Assembly (NCBI GenBank): GCA_027484725.1
Contig: JAIXSK010000025.1
Coordinates: 1 to 64,000, forward strand
DNA: 64,000 nucleotides
Direction of reading: 5' to 3'
DNA from: Flavobacterium sp.
GTDB lineage: Bacteria; Bacteroidota; Bacteroidia; Flavobacteriales; Flavobacteriaceae
The notes under the pieces were generated by a model. It did no database searches. It was not told where the DNA came from and saw only the letters and a program-made list of their open reading frames with translations. Position numbers and translations under genes: made by a program. Of this stretch, positions 55,396-64,000 are shown in pieces (position 1 is the stretch's first letter; each line of letters begins with the position of its first letter).

Positions 55396-56094
55396 ATGAT
55401 CAATAAAAAAATACATACAGTTCAAGAAGCTTTAGAAGGCATTCAAGACGGAATGACCTTAATGCTCGGCGGATTTGGTTTGTGCGGAATTCCCGAGAAC
55501 AGCATCGCCGAACTCGTGCGCAAAGAAACCACCAACCTCACCTGTATTTCCAACAACGCCGGTGTAGACGATTTTGGATTGGGCTTGCTTTTGCAGAAAA
55601 AACAAATCAAAAAAATGATTTCGTCTTATGTAGGCGAAAATGCCGAATTTGAACGGCAGATGCTTTCAGGCGAACTCGAAGTTGAACTCACGCCGCAAGG
55701 AACTTTGGCTGAAAAATGTCGTGCAGCACAGGCCGGAATTCCCGCTTTCTATACGCCTGCCGGTTACGGAACCGAAGTAGCCGAAGGCAAAGAAACCCGC
55801 GAATTCAACGGAAAAATGCACGTCATGGAACTCGCTTACCAAGCCGATTTTTCAATTGTCAAAGCTTGGAAAGGCGACGAGGCCGGAAATCTTATTTTTA
55901 AAGGAACCGCACGCAACTTCAACGCGGTGATGGCCGGCGCAGCCAAAATCACCATTGCCGAAGTAGAGGAATTGCTTCCGGTGGGTGCGCTTGATCCGAA
56001 CCAAATTCACATTCCGGGCATCATGGTGCAACGCATCTTTCAAGGTGAAAAATTTGAGAAAAGAATCGAACAACGCACCGTCAGACAAAAATAA
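55396..56094 (+). CDS. 3-oxoacid CoA-transferase subunit A
   Basis: [64 protein letters not shown]. Confidence 0.95.
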   Translation: MINKKIHTVQEALEGIQDGMTLMLGGFGLCGIPENSIAELVRKETTNLTCISNNAGVDDFGLGLLLQKKQIKKMISSYVGENAEFERQMLSGELEVELTPQGTLAEKCRAAQAGIPAFYTPAGYGTEVAEGKETREFNGKMHVMELAYQADFSIVKAWKGDEAGNLIFKGTARNFNAVMAGAAKITIAEVEELLPVGALDPNQIHIPGIMVQRIFQGEKFEKRIEQRTVRQK

Positions 56095-56096
56095 TT

Positions 56097-56756
56097 ATGG
56101 CTTTAGATAAAAATCAAATTGCAAAACGCATTGCCCGCGAAGTCAAAGATGGCTTCTATGTCAATTTGGGTATTGGCATTCCAACGCTTGTGGCCAATTA
56201 TGTGCGTACCGATATTTCGGTTGAATTCCAGAGTGAAAATGGCGTTTTGGGCATGGGTCCGTTTCCGTATGAAGGCGAAGAAGATGCCGACATCATCAAT
56301 GCCGGAAAGCAAACCATCACTACTTTGCCGGGTGCGAGTTTTTTTGATTCGGCTTTTAGCTTTGGTATGATTCGCGCACAAAAAGTTGATTTAACCATCC
56401 TCGGCGCGATGGAAGTTTCTGAAAACGGCGATATTGCCAACTGGAAAATTCCCGGAAAAATGGTCAAAGGTATGGGCGGCGCGATGGATTTAGTAGCCTC
56501 GGCCGAAAACATCATCGTCGCTATGATGCATGTGAACAAAGCCGGCGAAAGCAAAATCCTTAAAAAATGTACGCTTCCGCTTACCGGCGTAGGCTGTGTG
56601 AAAAAAGTAGTAACTGAACTCGCCGTCATGGAAATCACTCCGAATGGATTTAAACTTTTAGAGCGTGCTCCGGGTGTTAGCGTTGAAGATATTATTCAAG
56701 CCACTGAAGCGCAACTGATCATTGAAGGTGATATTCCTGAAATGACGATTGATTAA
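56097..56756 (+). CDS. 3-oxoacid CoA-transferase subunit B
   Basis: GFYVNLGIGIPTLVANYV, FQSENGVLGMGPFPYEGEEDADIINAGKQTIT, GGAMDLV. Confidence 0.95.
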   Translation: MALDKNQIAKRIAREVKDGFYVNLGIGIPTLVANYVRTDISVEFQSENGVLGMGPFPYEGEEDADIINAGKQTITTLPGASFFDSAFSFGMIRAQKVDLTILGAMEVSENGDIANWKIPGKMVKGMGGAMDLVASAENIIVAMMHVNKAGESKILKKCTLPLTGVGCVKKVVTELAVMEITPNGFKLLERAPGVSVEDIIQATEAQLIIEGDIPEMTID

Positions 56757-56776
56757 AAATAAAAATCACTTATATA

Positions 56777-56820
56777 AGCCACCCATGCATGACCCAGTTG
56801 TGTATTTGTGGCTCTTTTTA
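56777..56820 (+). terminator. Candidate hairpin terminator
   Basis: AAGCCAC...GTGGCTCTTTTTA stem with long loop. Confidence 0.5.
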
Positions 56821-56824
56821 TCCT

Positions 56825-57991
56825 ATGAGTTTCCCAAAAGTCATTCTAAAAGCCGGAAAAGAAAAATCTCTGCTGCGCCGCCATCCGTGGGTGTTTAGCG
56901 GAGCTGTTTACGGTGTAAGTCGCGATATTGAAGACGGCGAAATGGTGGAAGTAGTCGATGCCCAAAACACGCGCTTAGGCCATGGCTATTTTTCAGACAA
57001 AGGCAGCATCGTTGTGCGCTTACTTACTTTTGGCGAAGAGGCATTTACCGCCAACTTCTGGAGACAAAAACTCCAAGCGGCTTGGGAAATGCGTCGTGCA
57101 ATTCTTGACTTTGCACAAACCAACGCTTTTAGAGTCATTCATGGCGAGGGCGACGGAATTCCGGGATTGATTGTTGATTTTTACAACAACCATTGGGTTT
57201 TGCAAGCGCATTCAAGCGGTGTTTTTCAGCAAATGCAAGTCATTGCCCAGGCTATTGAGCAGGCTTTCCCGGAGCATTGCCAAACGGTGTATTGCAAAAG
57301 CAGCGGCACTTTGCCCAACACCGGAACCGACTTTTTTTTAAAAGGAAACACACCTGAAACCATTGCCCAAGAAAACGGCATTTCGTTTCATGTGAATTGG
57401 GTCGAAGGACAAAAAACCGGATTCTTCCTCGATCAGCGCGACAACCGAAAATTGTTGGGCTTGTTCTCAAAAAACAAAAAAGTACTCAACACTTTTTGTT
57501 ATACCGGCGGCTTCTCGGTCTATGCCATGCAGGCCGGTGCAGAACTCGTAACCTCGGTGGATATTTCACAAAAAGCGGTTGATTTGGCCACCAAAAATAT
57601 GGACCTCAATTTCCCAAAAGCCCAACATTCAGCAGTGGCCTCGGATGTTTTTGAGTTTATGCGTACCCACGCCCAACAATACGATGTAATAGTGCTTGAT
57701 CCGCCGGCTTTTGCCAAAAGCATCAAGAGCAAACACACCGCTACCCAAGCCTACAAAAGGCTCAACGTGGCCGGCCTCAAAGCCTTGGCACCCCAAGGAA
57801 TCCTCTTTACGTTTTCGTGCTCGCAAGTCATTGACGATGTGCTTTTTTACAATACCGTAGCCGCGGCCGCCATTGAAACCGGGCGCAACATTCGCGTGCT
57901 GCACAAACTCACCCAAGGCCCCGACCACCCAACCAACATTTACCATCCTGAAGGCCATTATTTAAAAGGCTTGGTCTTGTATGTTGAATAG
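56825..57991 (+). CDS. Class I SAM-dependent rRNA methyltransferase (RlmI-like, PUA domain)
   Basis: LLRRHPWVFSGAVYGV (PUA), DQRDNRKLLG, VLNTFCYTGGFSVYAMQAGAELVTSVDISQKAVDLATKN, DVIVLDPPAFAKS. Confidence 0.93.
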   Translation: MSFPKVILKAGKEKSLLRRHPWVFSGAVYGVSRDIEDGEMVEVVDAQNTRLGHGYFSDKGSIVVRLLTFGEEAFTANFWRQKLQAAWEMRRAILDFAQTNAFRVIHGEGDGIPGLIVDFYNNHWVLQAHSSGVFQQMQVIAQAIEQAFPEHCQTVYCKSSGTLPNTGTDFFLKGNTPETIAQENGISFHVNWVEGQKTGFFLDQRDNRKLLGLFSKNKKVLNTFCYTGGFSVYAMQAGAELVTSVDISQKAVDLATKNMDLNFPKAQHSAVASDVFEFMRTHAQQYDVIVLDPPAFAKSIKSKHTATQAYKRLNVAGLKALAPQGILFTFSCSQVIDDVLFYNTVAAAAIETGRNIRVLHKLTQGPDHPTNIYHPEGHYLKGLVLYVE

Positions 57992-58139
57992 CCCTTGTTG
58001 CTTTTTTAGAAGCGAAACATCCGCGTTTTCAGAAACTTTAGTCCTGTGCTCGGCCGTCGCTTTTTCGCTGCGCTGCAAGAGCTCCAACAAGGCCTCGCTC
58101 AGGGCTAATGAGAAAATTTAGTGTTTCATTGAATACGTC

Positions 58140-58226
58140 GCCCGCGTGAGTGATGGCAGCTAGGTGCCCTGCCTGACGGCAGGCAGGCTTGCACCGCGAA
58201 CAGCACGACCCGCAGGGGCACGCCCC
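58140..58226. repeat. Dispersed intergenic repeat, copy F, containing a CCTGCCTGacggCAGGCAGG palindrome
   Basis: GCCCGCGTGAGTGATGGCAGCTAGGTGCCCTGCCTGACGGCAGGCAGGCTTGCACCGCGAACAGCACGACCCGCAGGGGCACGCCC. Confidence 0.8.
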
Positions 58227-58227
58227 A

Positions 58228-58259
58228 ATAAAAAAGCCTCTGATGAAAGAGGCTTTTAT
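58228..58259. terminator. Bidirectional hairpin terminator
   Basis: AAAAAAGCCTCtgatgaaaGAGGCTTTTAT. Confidence 0.8.
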
Positions 58260-58277
58260 ACTTAACTGAATTTTATT

Positions 58278-59885
58278 TTAGTGGCTCAAGGCGGCAAAAA
58301 AATCGTTGCCTTTGTCATCGGTAATAATGAAGGCCGGGAAATCTTTGACCTCAATTTTGCGCACGGCTTCCATACCGAGTTCTTCAAAATCAACCACCTC
58401 AACCGATAAAATGTTTTCTTTGGCGAGAATGGCCGCCGGGCCGCCAATAGAACCCAAATAGAATCCGCCGTAGGTTTTGCAAGCATTCATGACTTCTTTT
58501 CCGCGGTTGCCTTTGGCCAACATAATCATGCTGCCGCCGTACTTTTGGAATTCCTCTACATACACATCCATACGTCCGGCCGTAGTGGGGCCGAAGCTTC
58601 CCGAGGGCATTCCGTCCGGAGTTTTGGCTGGGCCTGCGTAATACACCGGATGATTTTTGAAATATTCGGGCATGGGTTGTCCGGCATCGAGTAATTCTTT
58701 GATTTTGGCGTGGGCAATATCGCGCGCTACAATGAGCGTTCCGTTGAGTTTGAGTCGGGTTTTAATTGGGTATTGCGACAACTCGGCCAAGACTTCTTTC
58801 ATCGGTCGGTTCAGGTTTACTACCACCGGTTCTTCCAGATGAGGCGCCACTGCCGGTAAAAATTGCGCCGGGTTGGTTTCGAGTTGTTCCAAGAAAATAC
58901 CCTCAGCGGTAATTTTGCCTTTGATGTTTCGATCGGCCGAACACGAAACGCCCATGCCTACTGGGCAAGAAGCGGCATGGCGCGGCAAGCGAATCACGCG
59001 CACATCATGGGTGAGGTATTTTCCGCCAAACTGTGCTCCGATGGAACTTTCTTGGCAAATCTGCTGAATGCGCGCCTCCCAATCTAAATCGCGGAAGGCT
59101 TGACCGGCCATGTTTCCGGTAGTGGGCAAATGGTCGTAATAACCCGCAGAAGCTTTTTTAACAGCTGCTAAATTAGCTTCGGCAGAAGTGCCGCCAATAA
59201 CGATGGCTAAGTGATACGGCGGACAAGCCGAAGTGCCCAAATCCATGATTTTCTCGCGGATGAATTCGTTTAAAGATTTCTCGTTGAGCAGTGATTTGGT
59301 TTTTTGATACAAAAAGGTTTTGTTGGCTGAACCGCCGCCTTTGGCCAGAAACAAGAATTCGTATGAGCTTCCTTTTTTGGCGTAAATATCAATTTGGGCC
59401 GGCAAGTTAGAGCCTGAGTTTTTTTCTTCAAACATCGAAATCGGAACAATCTGCGAATAGCGCAAATTTCGGTTCTGATAGGTGTTGAAAATGCCGCGTG
59501 AAAGCCACTCAGCATCGTCGGCACCGGTATATACGTTCTCGCCTTTTTTGGCCATAACAATCGCGGTTCCGGTATCTTGACACGAAGGCAATTCTCCGCC
59601 TACCGCGACTACTGCGTTTTGCAATAAATTGTAGGCCACAAATCGGTCGTTGTCGGTGGCTTCAGGATCGTCAATGATGTTGCGCAGTTTCTGAAGGTGT
59701 GAAGAACGCAGCATGAACGAAACGTCTTTGAGCGCTTCTTCGGCCAAAAGTTCTAATCCTTTCGGATCAACGGTGAGGATTTCTCGGTTGCCTAGTTTTT
59801 CAACTTTGACAAAATCAGAAGTGAGTTTTTTATACGGGGTATCGTCTTGTAAAATCGGATAAGGATCTTGATAGATAAAGTCCAT
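58278..59885 (-). CDS. Fumarate hydratase, class I (iron-sulfur type)
   Basis: [83 protein letters not shown]. Confidence 0.93.
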   Translation of the reverse strand: MDFIYQDPYPILQDDTPYKKLTSDFVKVEKLGNREILTVDPKGLELLAEEALKDVSFMLRSSHLQKLRNIIDDPEATDNDRFVAYNLLQNAVVAVGGELPSCQDTGTAIVMAKKGENVYTGADDAEWLSRGIFNTYQNRNLRYSQIVPISMFEEKNSGSNLPAQIDIYAKKGSSYEFLFLAKGGGSANKTFLYQKTKSLLNEKSLNEFIREKIMDLGTSACPPYHLAIVIGGTSAEANLAAVKKASAGYYDHLPTTGNMAGQAFRDLDWEARIQQICQESSIGAQFGGKYLTHDVRVIRLPRHAASCPVGMGVSCSADRNIKGKITAEGIFLEQLETNPAQFLPAVAPHLEEPVVVNLNRPMKEVLAELSQYPIKTRLKLNGTLIVARDIAHAKIKELLDAGQPMPEYFKNHPVYYAGPAKTPDGMPSGSFGPTTAGRMDVYVEEFQKYGGSMIMLAKGNRGKEVMNACKTYGGFYLGSIGGPAAILAKENILSVEVVDFEELGMEAVRKIEVKDFPAFIITDDKGNDFFAALSH

Positions 59886-59917
59886 TTGTGTTGCATTTTA
59901 AGTTACGTAAAGGTATG

Positions 59918-59955
59918 AAAAAAGCCCTGAAGCAAAAGTATGTTTCAGGGCGTTT
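59918..59955 (-). terminator. Hairpin terminator
   Basis: Minus strand CGCCCTGAAACatacttttgcTTCAGGGCTTTTTTC. Confidence 0.75.
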
Positions 59956-59977
59956 GTTGCTTATTTGCTATAGATTT

Positions 59978-61417
59978 TTAGAAAAACCATCCGGCCACCA
60001 AAACCGCCGCCAACACACAAATAAAATCAACCAAGAGCATCGTGCTCAATGTATAGCGCGTGTTTTTGATGTTGACCGAACCGAAATAAACGGCTATCAC
60101 ATAAAACGTGGTTTCGGCGCTGCACTGAAAAATACAGACAAGTCTTCCGGTAAAAGAATCCGGGCCAAAGTTGCGCATGGCATCAATCATAAAACCGCGC
60201 GAACCGCCCGAGCTAAACGGACGCAACATGGCTACCGGCAATGAATCGGTGATTTCTTTGGTAACACCGATGTGGGCAAAAACAAACGAAATTCCGTTGC
60301 TGATGATTTCAAAGAGTCCACTGTTGCGGAAAAACGAAATCGCCGCCAACATCGCCAAAACATACGGGAAAATCTTCACCCCGGTATGCATCCCGTTTTT
60401 AGAACCTTCGACAAAAGTGTCAAAAATGGTAGTGTTTTTTTGGGTAAACTTTCGTTCGTTGGCAAACGAAAAAATAAGCGTTGCGCCTATGATGGCCACG
60501 AGCATCAAGCCCGATAAATTCGAGGTAAAAAAGCTTTTCCCGATCAAATCTAGCCCGTTGATATACAACAACAAACCAACAATCGCAGCCACCACCGTCA
60601 TGATAGAAACCAACAAAGTCGCACTCAAGAAATTAATGCGCTGACGAATGCCCACAATAATCAAAGCAGCAATGGTTCCGATAAACGAAGTAATGATACA
60701 CGGCAGCATCACATCAGCCGGATTGGTCGCATTTTCGGCAGCGCGATAGCCAATAATCGAGGTGGGAATCAAGGTCAAACCCGCCGCATGCAAACACATA
60801 AACATAATTTGTGCATCGCTGGCTTTGTCTTTATCCGGATTGATTTCTTGCAATGATTCCATCGCTTTGAGCCCGAAAGGCGTTGCGGCCGAATCGAGCC
60901 CCAAAAAGTTCGCGGCAAAATTGAGCGTCATATACGAGATAGACTCATGATTTTTGGGCACCGACGGAAACACTTTAGCAAAAATCGGACTGAGTTTTTT
61001 GGCCATTTTCTCAGAAGCGCCTGAAACAATCAGCAGTTCCATGAGCCCGCAGAAAAAGGTCAAATAAGCCAACAACGGCAAGATCAAATCAAGGAGCGTG
61101 TTTTTGCATGTCGGCAACAAACCGTCGGCTTTTTGAAAACCGCTGTACACTTTGACCGTTTGGTTTTTATATACATAAGTCGTGTCGGCATCTGCCGCGT
61201 TTTTATTGATGATGATGGTTTGGTCCGGTGCCTTTTCAATGCTGTCGCGCAATAAAATAGGCAGCTGATTTTTGTATTTCTCGGCAATGAGCACCGGATC
61301 ATCTTTCTTTCCGTTGAGCACATAATCAATGGTGTATTGACTTCCGGAGCTTAGGCTGACCACCACAAAAAGAATCGATGAAATAAAAATCACCAACCAA
61401 AATCTACTTAAAACCAT
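59978..61417 (-). CDS. SpmA-SpmB-like fused nucleoside-recognition (Gate) domain membrane protein
   Basis: LNFAANFLGLDSAATPFGLKAMESLQEINPD (SpmA-like) followed by FVEGSKNGMHTGVKIFPYVLAMLAAISFFRNSGLFEII...LPVAMLRPFSSGGSRGFMIDAM (SpmB-like). Confidence 0.87.
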   Translation of the reverse strand: MVLSRFWLVIFISSILFVVVSLSSGSQYTIDYVLNGKKDDPVLIAEKYKNQLPILLRDSIEKAPDQTIIINKNAADADTTYVYKNQTVKVYSGFQKADGLLPTCKNTLLDLILPLLAYLTFFCGLMELLIVSGASEKMAKKLSPIFAKVFPSVPKNHESISYMTLNFAANFLGLDSAATPFGLKAMESLQEINPDKDKASDAQIMFMCLHAAGLTLIPTSIIGYRAAENATNPADVMLPCIITSFIGTIAALIIVGIRQRINFLSATLLVSIMTVVAAIVGLLLYINGLDLIGKSFFTSNLSGLMLVAIIGATLIFSFANERKFTQKNTTIFDTFVEGSKNGMHTGVKIFPYVLAMLAAISFFRNSGLFEIISNGISFVFAHIGVTKEITDSLPVAMLRPFSSGGSRGFMIDAMRNFGPDSFTGRLVCIFQCSAETTFYVIAVYFGSVNIKNTRYTLSTMLLVDFICVLAAVLVAGWFF

Positions 61418-61453
61418 GTGTTTGTTTTTTGGTAAAAATAACTAAATAGAATT

Positions 61454-62167
61454 TCAGACGTGCAAAATTTCGTCGTCGATGAGCAAATCTTCACGACGCA
61501 AACGCAAAAAAACCTGCGCCACAGCTATGACGTCTTTTTCGCAATAAGTGATGATGCGGTCAATATCGTTTTCAACATAAAAAACCTGCGCCACCTGACT
61601 GCCGTCAATATCGCCTTTTGACGACGGAATTCCGAGTACTTTCGTTAATAATTTAAGCGAAGTAAAATGTTTGTAATCCCCGAATTTCCAGAGTTCAAGC
61701 GTATCCAAATGCGGAACTTCCCACGGTTTTTTGCCGAATAAATTGAGTTTGTCGGGCAAGGCAATTCCGTGTATGATCATGCGTCGAGCAATAAACGGAA
61801 TATCAAATTCTTTGGCGTTGTGTCCGCACAAAATATGTTGCGCTTGTCCAAAATGCTGCGTGAGTAATTGGGCGAAATCTTTGAGGATTTTGGTTTCTTC
61901 GCCAAAAAATGACGTCACCCTAAAATGACGCACATCGCCTTTGAGCGTAAAATAACCTGCTGAAATACAAATGATTTTTCCGAATTCGGCCCAAATGCCG
62001 GCGCGCTCGTAAAAGTCTTCGGCGCTGTATTCGTCGCGGCGTTGGTATTGGGTTTTTTGTTCCCAGAGCGATTTCATTTCCGGGTCAAGTTGTTCGTAGT
62101 TTTCTTGCTGCGGAACGGTTTCAATGTCTAGAAACAGAATGTTGCTGAGTAAAATTTTTTGAATCAT
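61454..62167 (-). CDS. 3'-5' exonuclease (predicted PolB-type, DEDD fold)
   Basis: NILFLDIETVPQQ, LCGHNAKEFDIPFIARRM, YCEKDVIAVAQVFLRLR. Confidence 0.87.
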   Translation of the reverse strand: MIQKILLSNILFLDIETVPQQENYEQLDPEMKSLWEQKTQYQRRDEYSAEDFYERAGIWAEFGKIICISAGYFTLKGDVRHFRVTSFFGEETKILKDFAQLLTQHFGQAQHILCGHNAKEFDIPFIARRMIIHGIALPDKLNLFGKKPWEVPHLDTLELWKFGDYKHFTSLKLLTKVLGIPSSKGDIDGSQVAQVFYVENDIDRIITYCEKDVIAVAQVFLRLRREDLLIDDEILHV

Positions 62168-62260
62168 GGCGTGTAAAATTAAGAGTTAAACGGCTTTTAT
62201 AGGCTGCAATTTAGTGATTCTTTTTTTGGCCTTGACAAAATTCAAAATAGTTTTGTGCAC

Positions 62261-63418
62261 TTATTTTCGGCGGGCCAACATTTGGTAGCTTTCATCCAAC
62301 CAAGCGTAAAAATCATCGCTGTGCGGATTTCCGGTGCTGCTTTTTTGGGTGCGGTGGCCCAGTCTGACAATGATCAGATCATCTTGCGGAACGACTATTA
62401 CATATTGACCTAAGTGGCCGCGCATGTAAAACACTTTTTTGTCGTGATAGGTACACAACCACCAGCCATAACCATATTCGGGAGAATCTTCAAATCGAGG
62501 TTGGGTTGAACGCACTATAAAAGTGCTGTCGAGCAAAACCGTGCCGTTCCATTTTCCGGCTTGTTTGTAGAGTTTTCCAAAACGGGCAAAATCGCGCGCA
62601 TTGCTGGCAAAACAACAATAGGCTTTGACGATTCCGTTTGGGTGGTCGGTTTGCCAAAGAGCAGGATGCTCTGCGCCCATCGGGTTCCAAAAGTTTTGGG
62701 CTACATAATTGGCCAAGCTCATACCGGTGGCTTTTTCGATACACATGCCTAAAAGTTGGGTATTTCCGCTGAGGTATTTATAAGATTTACCGGGTGTTTC
62801 GATTCCTTTGAGACCTAGAATAACCAAAGTCAAATCGGTATCAAAATACGCGCGGGTGGTAATTGAGAACGGACTGTAATACGATTCGTCCCAATCCAAT
62901 CCTGAAGCCATCGATGACAAATCGCCGACGGTCATGGTTGCTGATTTTCCTTGGGCAAACTGCGGAAAGAAATCTGAAACTTTTTGATCTAAGCTTTTGA
63001 TCTTTCCTTGCATGATGGCTTTTCCGAGTGAAGCCGAAACGATACTTTTGGCCATAGAGAAAGAATTCGACAGAGTATCTTTGGTATAATCGTCGTAGTA
63101 ACTTTCGCTCCAAAGACTATCATTTTTGATGATTAGAAATGCCACCGACCCTACTTTTTTGTGCCATTGTTCTAAAGTTTGCGTAGGCTTGATTGAATTG
63201 TAATCTTTGGCATAAGCCCACGGTTGCGGATGCTCACTGGCCGGAAGAGTTCGGTTGTCAAACTTTTTGTAATCGTCTAAATAAGCCGTGGTATGCCCCG
63301 TAAGATAAACCGTTCGAACAGCGGTAAGTAAATAATCGAGGTTCAAAGCATACAACAAACCAACGATCAGCGCACAAAACAGCAACAAACCAACGAGTAT
63401 TTTTTTCAAGCGTTTCAT
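62261..63418 (-). CDS. Serine hydrolase (beta-lactamase/class C family)
   Basis: SNSFSMAKSIVSASLGKAI (SxxK), GLDWDESYYSPF, YGYGWWLC, MRGHLGQYVIVVPQDDLIIVRLGH; start at the internal Met. Confidence 0.88.
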   Translation of the reverse strand: MKRLKKILVGLLLFCALIVGLLYALNLDYLLTAVRTVYLTGHTTAYLDDYKKFDNRTLPASEHPQPWAYAKDYNSIKPTQTLEQWHKKVGSVAFLIIKNDSLWSESYYDDYTKDTLSNSFSMAKSIVSASLGKAIMQGKIKSLDQKVSDFFPQFAQGKSATMTVGDLSSMASGLDWDESYYSPFSITTRAYFDTDLTLVILGLKGIETPGKSYKYLSGNTQLLGMCIEKATGMSLANYVAQNFWNPMGAEHPALWQTDHPNGIVKAYCCFASNARDFARFGKLYKQAGKWNGTVLLDSTFIVRSTQPRFEDSPEYGYGWWLCTYHDKKVFYMRGHLGQYVIVVPQDDLIIVRLGHRTQKSSTGNPHSDDFYAWLDESYQMLARRK

Positions 63419-63456
63419 AAAATCCGGTTTAAATACCTCGCTCGAAGATAGGAAAA

Positions 63457-63930
63457 CTAAAACAAACTTTGTTGTTTGACCGGATTTTCGTGTTCGAGCA
63501 ACCATTGCTTGCGCCAAAGTCCGCCGGCATAACCCGTGAGCGAACCGTCTGAACCCACCACGCGATGACACGGAACCACAATCCAAAGTGGATTTTTACC
63601 ATTGGCTGATGCGACGGCGCGGATGGCTTTGACATCGCCAATTTTTTTGGAAAGCTCTAAATAACTGGTGGTTTTTCCGAAGGGAATCTCGAGCAAAGCA
63701 CGCCAAACTTTTTGTTGAAAATCAGTGCCTTGCGGATTCATTGCGAAAGTAAAGTCCGTCCTCTTTCCGGAAAAATATTCTTGCAGTTGTTTGACGGCTT
63801 CTTTGAGTTGAGCCGGAATTTTTTTTGAAATAGTGCCTTCTTTTAAAATCGAAATTTTAGAAATACCTTGCGCATCACCTGTTAAATAGGCAACTCCGAG
63901 CGGCGTTTGAATATAGGCTTCCTGCAGCAT
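63457..63930 (-). CDS. ogt: Methylated-DNA--protein-cysteine methyltransferase
   Basis: FQQKVWRALLEIPFGKTTSYLELSKKIG, NPLWIVVPCHRVVGSDGSLTGYAGGLWRKQWLLEHE (PCHRV). Confidence 0.95.
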   Translation of the reverse strand: MLQEAYIQTPLGVAYLTGDAQGISKISILKEGTISKKIPAQLKEAVKQLQEYFSGKRTDFTFAMNPQGTDFQQKVWRALLEIPFGKTTSYLELSKKIGDVKAIRAVASANGKNPLWIVVPCHRVVGSDGSLTGYAGGLWRKQWLLEHENPVKQQSLF

Positions 63931-64000
63931 AACACAAATAAAAGTCTACGAATATAACAAATTAACCGCTGGCTATTTTGCAAAACTCATGATGTAGGCC

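Noticed and set aside
63419-63586. N-terminal 56 aa of the serine hydrolase ORF
   Set aside because: Overlaps the ogt coding region out of frame; the internal MKRLKKILVGLLLF signal anchor is the credible start.

Overview
This 64 kb window is chromosomal DNA from a member of the Bacteroidetes, most likely a Flavobacteriia-type organism. Evidence: T9SS type A and type B C-terminal sorting domains, gldH, and TAnnTTTG-type promoters. Coding density is high, with about 54 supported protein genes. I saw no rRNA, tRNA, CRISPR array, prophage or intact transposase. Main blocks: (1) the 3' part of a T9SS type B surface protein with near-identical 240-bp tandem repeats (1-2037); (2) a long minus-strand reductive pyrimidine degradation operon (hydantoinase/carbamoylase, preA, preT, nitrilase-type beta-ureidopropionase, dihydropyrimidinase, NCS1 transporter, omega-aminotransferase, mmsA; 2173-13064); (3) assorted envelope and housekeeping genes (CotH, L,D-transpeptidase, tdh, mfd, metzincin protease, LD-carboxypeptidase, metG, ssb, M28 and M13 peptidases); (4) a metal homeostasis cluster (feoA, feoB, small Cys-rich FeoB partner, DtxR/MntR-type regulator, Nramp-USP fusion; 40171-45635); (5) a tRNA-U34 hydroxylation-like cluster in which adjacent trhO-like and trhP/U32-like genes share the same C-terminal domain, followed by ferredoxin, ricT and gldH (48328-53069); (6) pbp1A, CoA transferase, rRNA methyltransferase, fumarase, SpmA-SpmB fusion, exonuclease, serine hydrolase and ogt. 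The two signals I rate most worth follow-up are the C-terminal domain shared by trhO and trhP, and a dispersed family of about 90-bp structured intergenic repeats. The repeats have at least six copies with a conserved core, a variable central hairpin arm, and shorter palindromes nested inside them. All calls are by reading alone; no database search was run.
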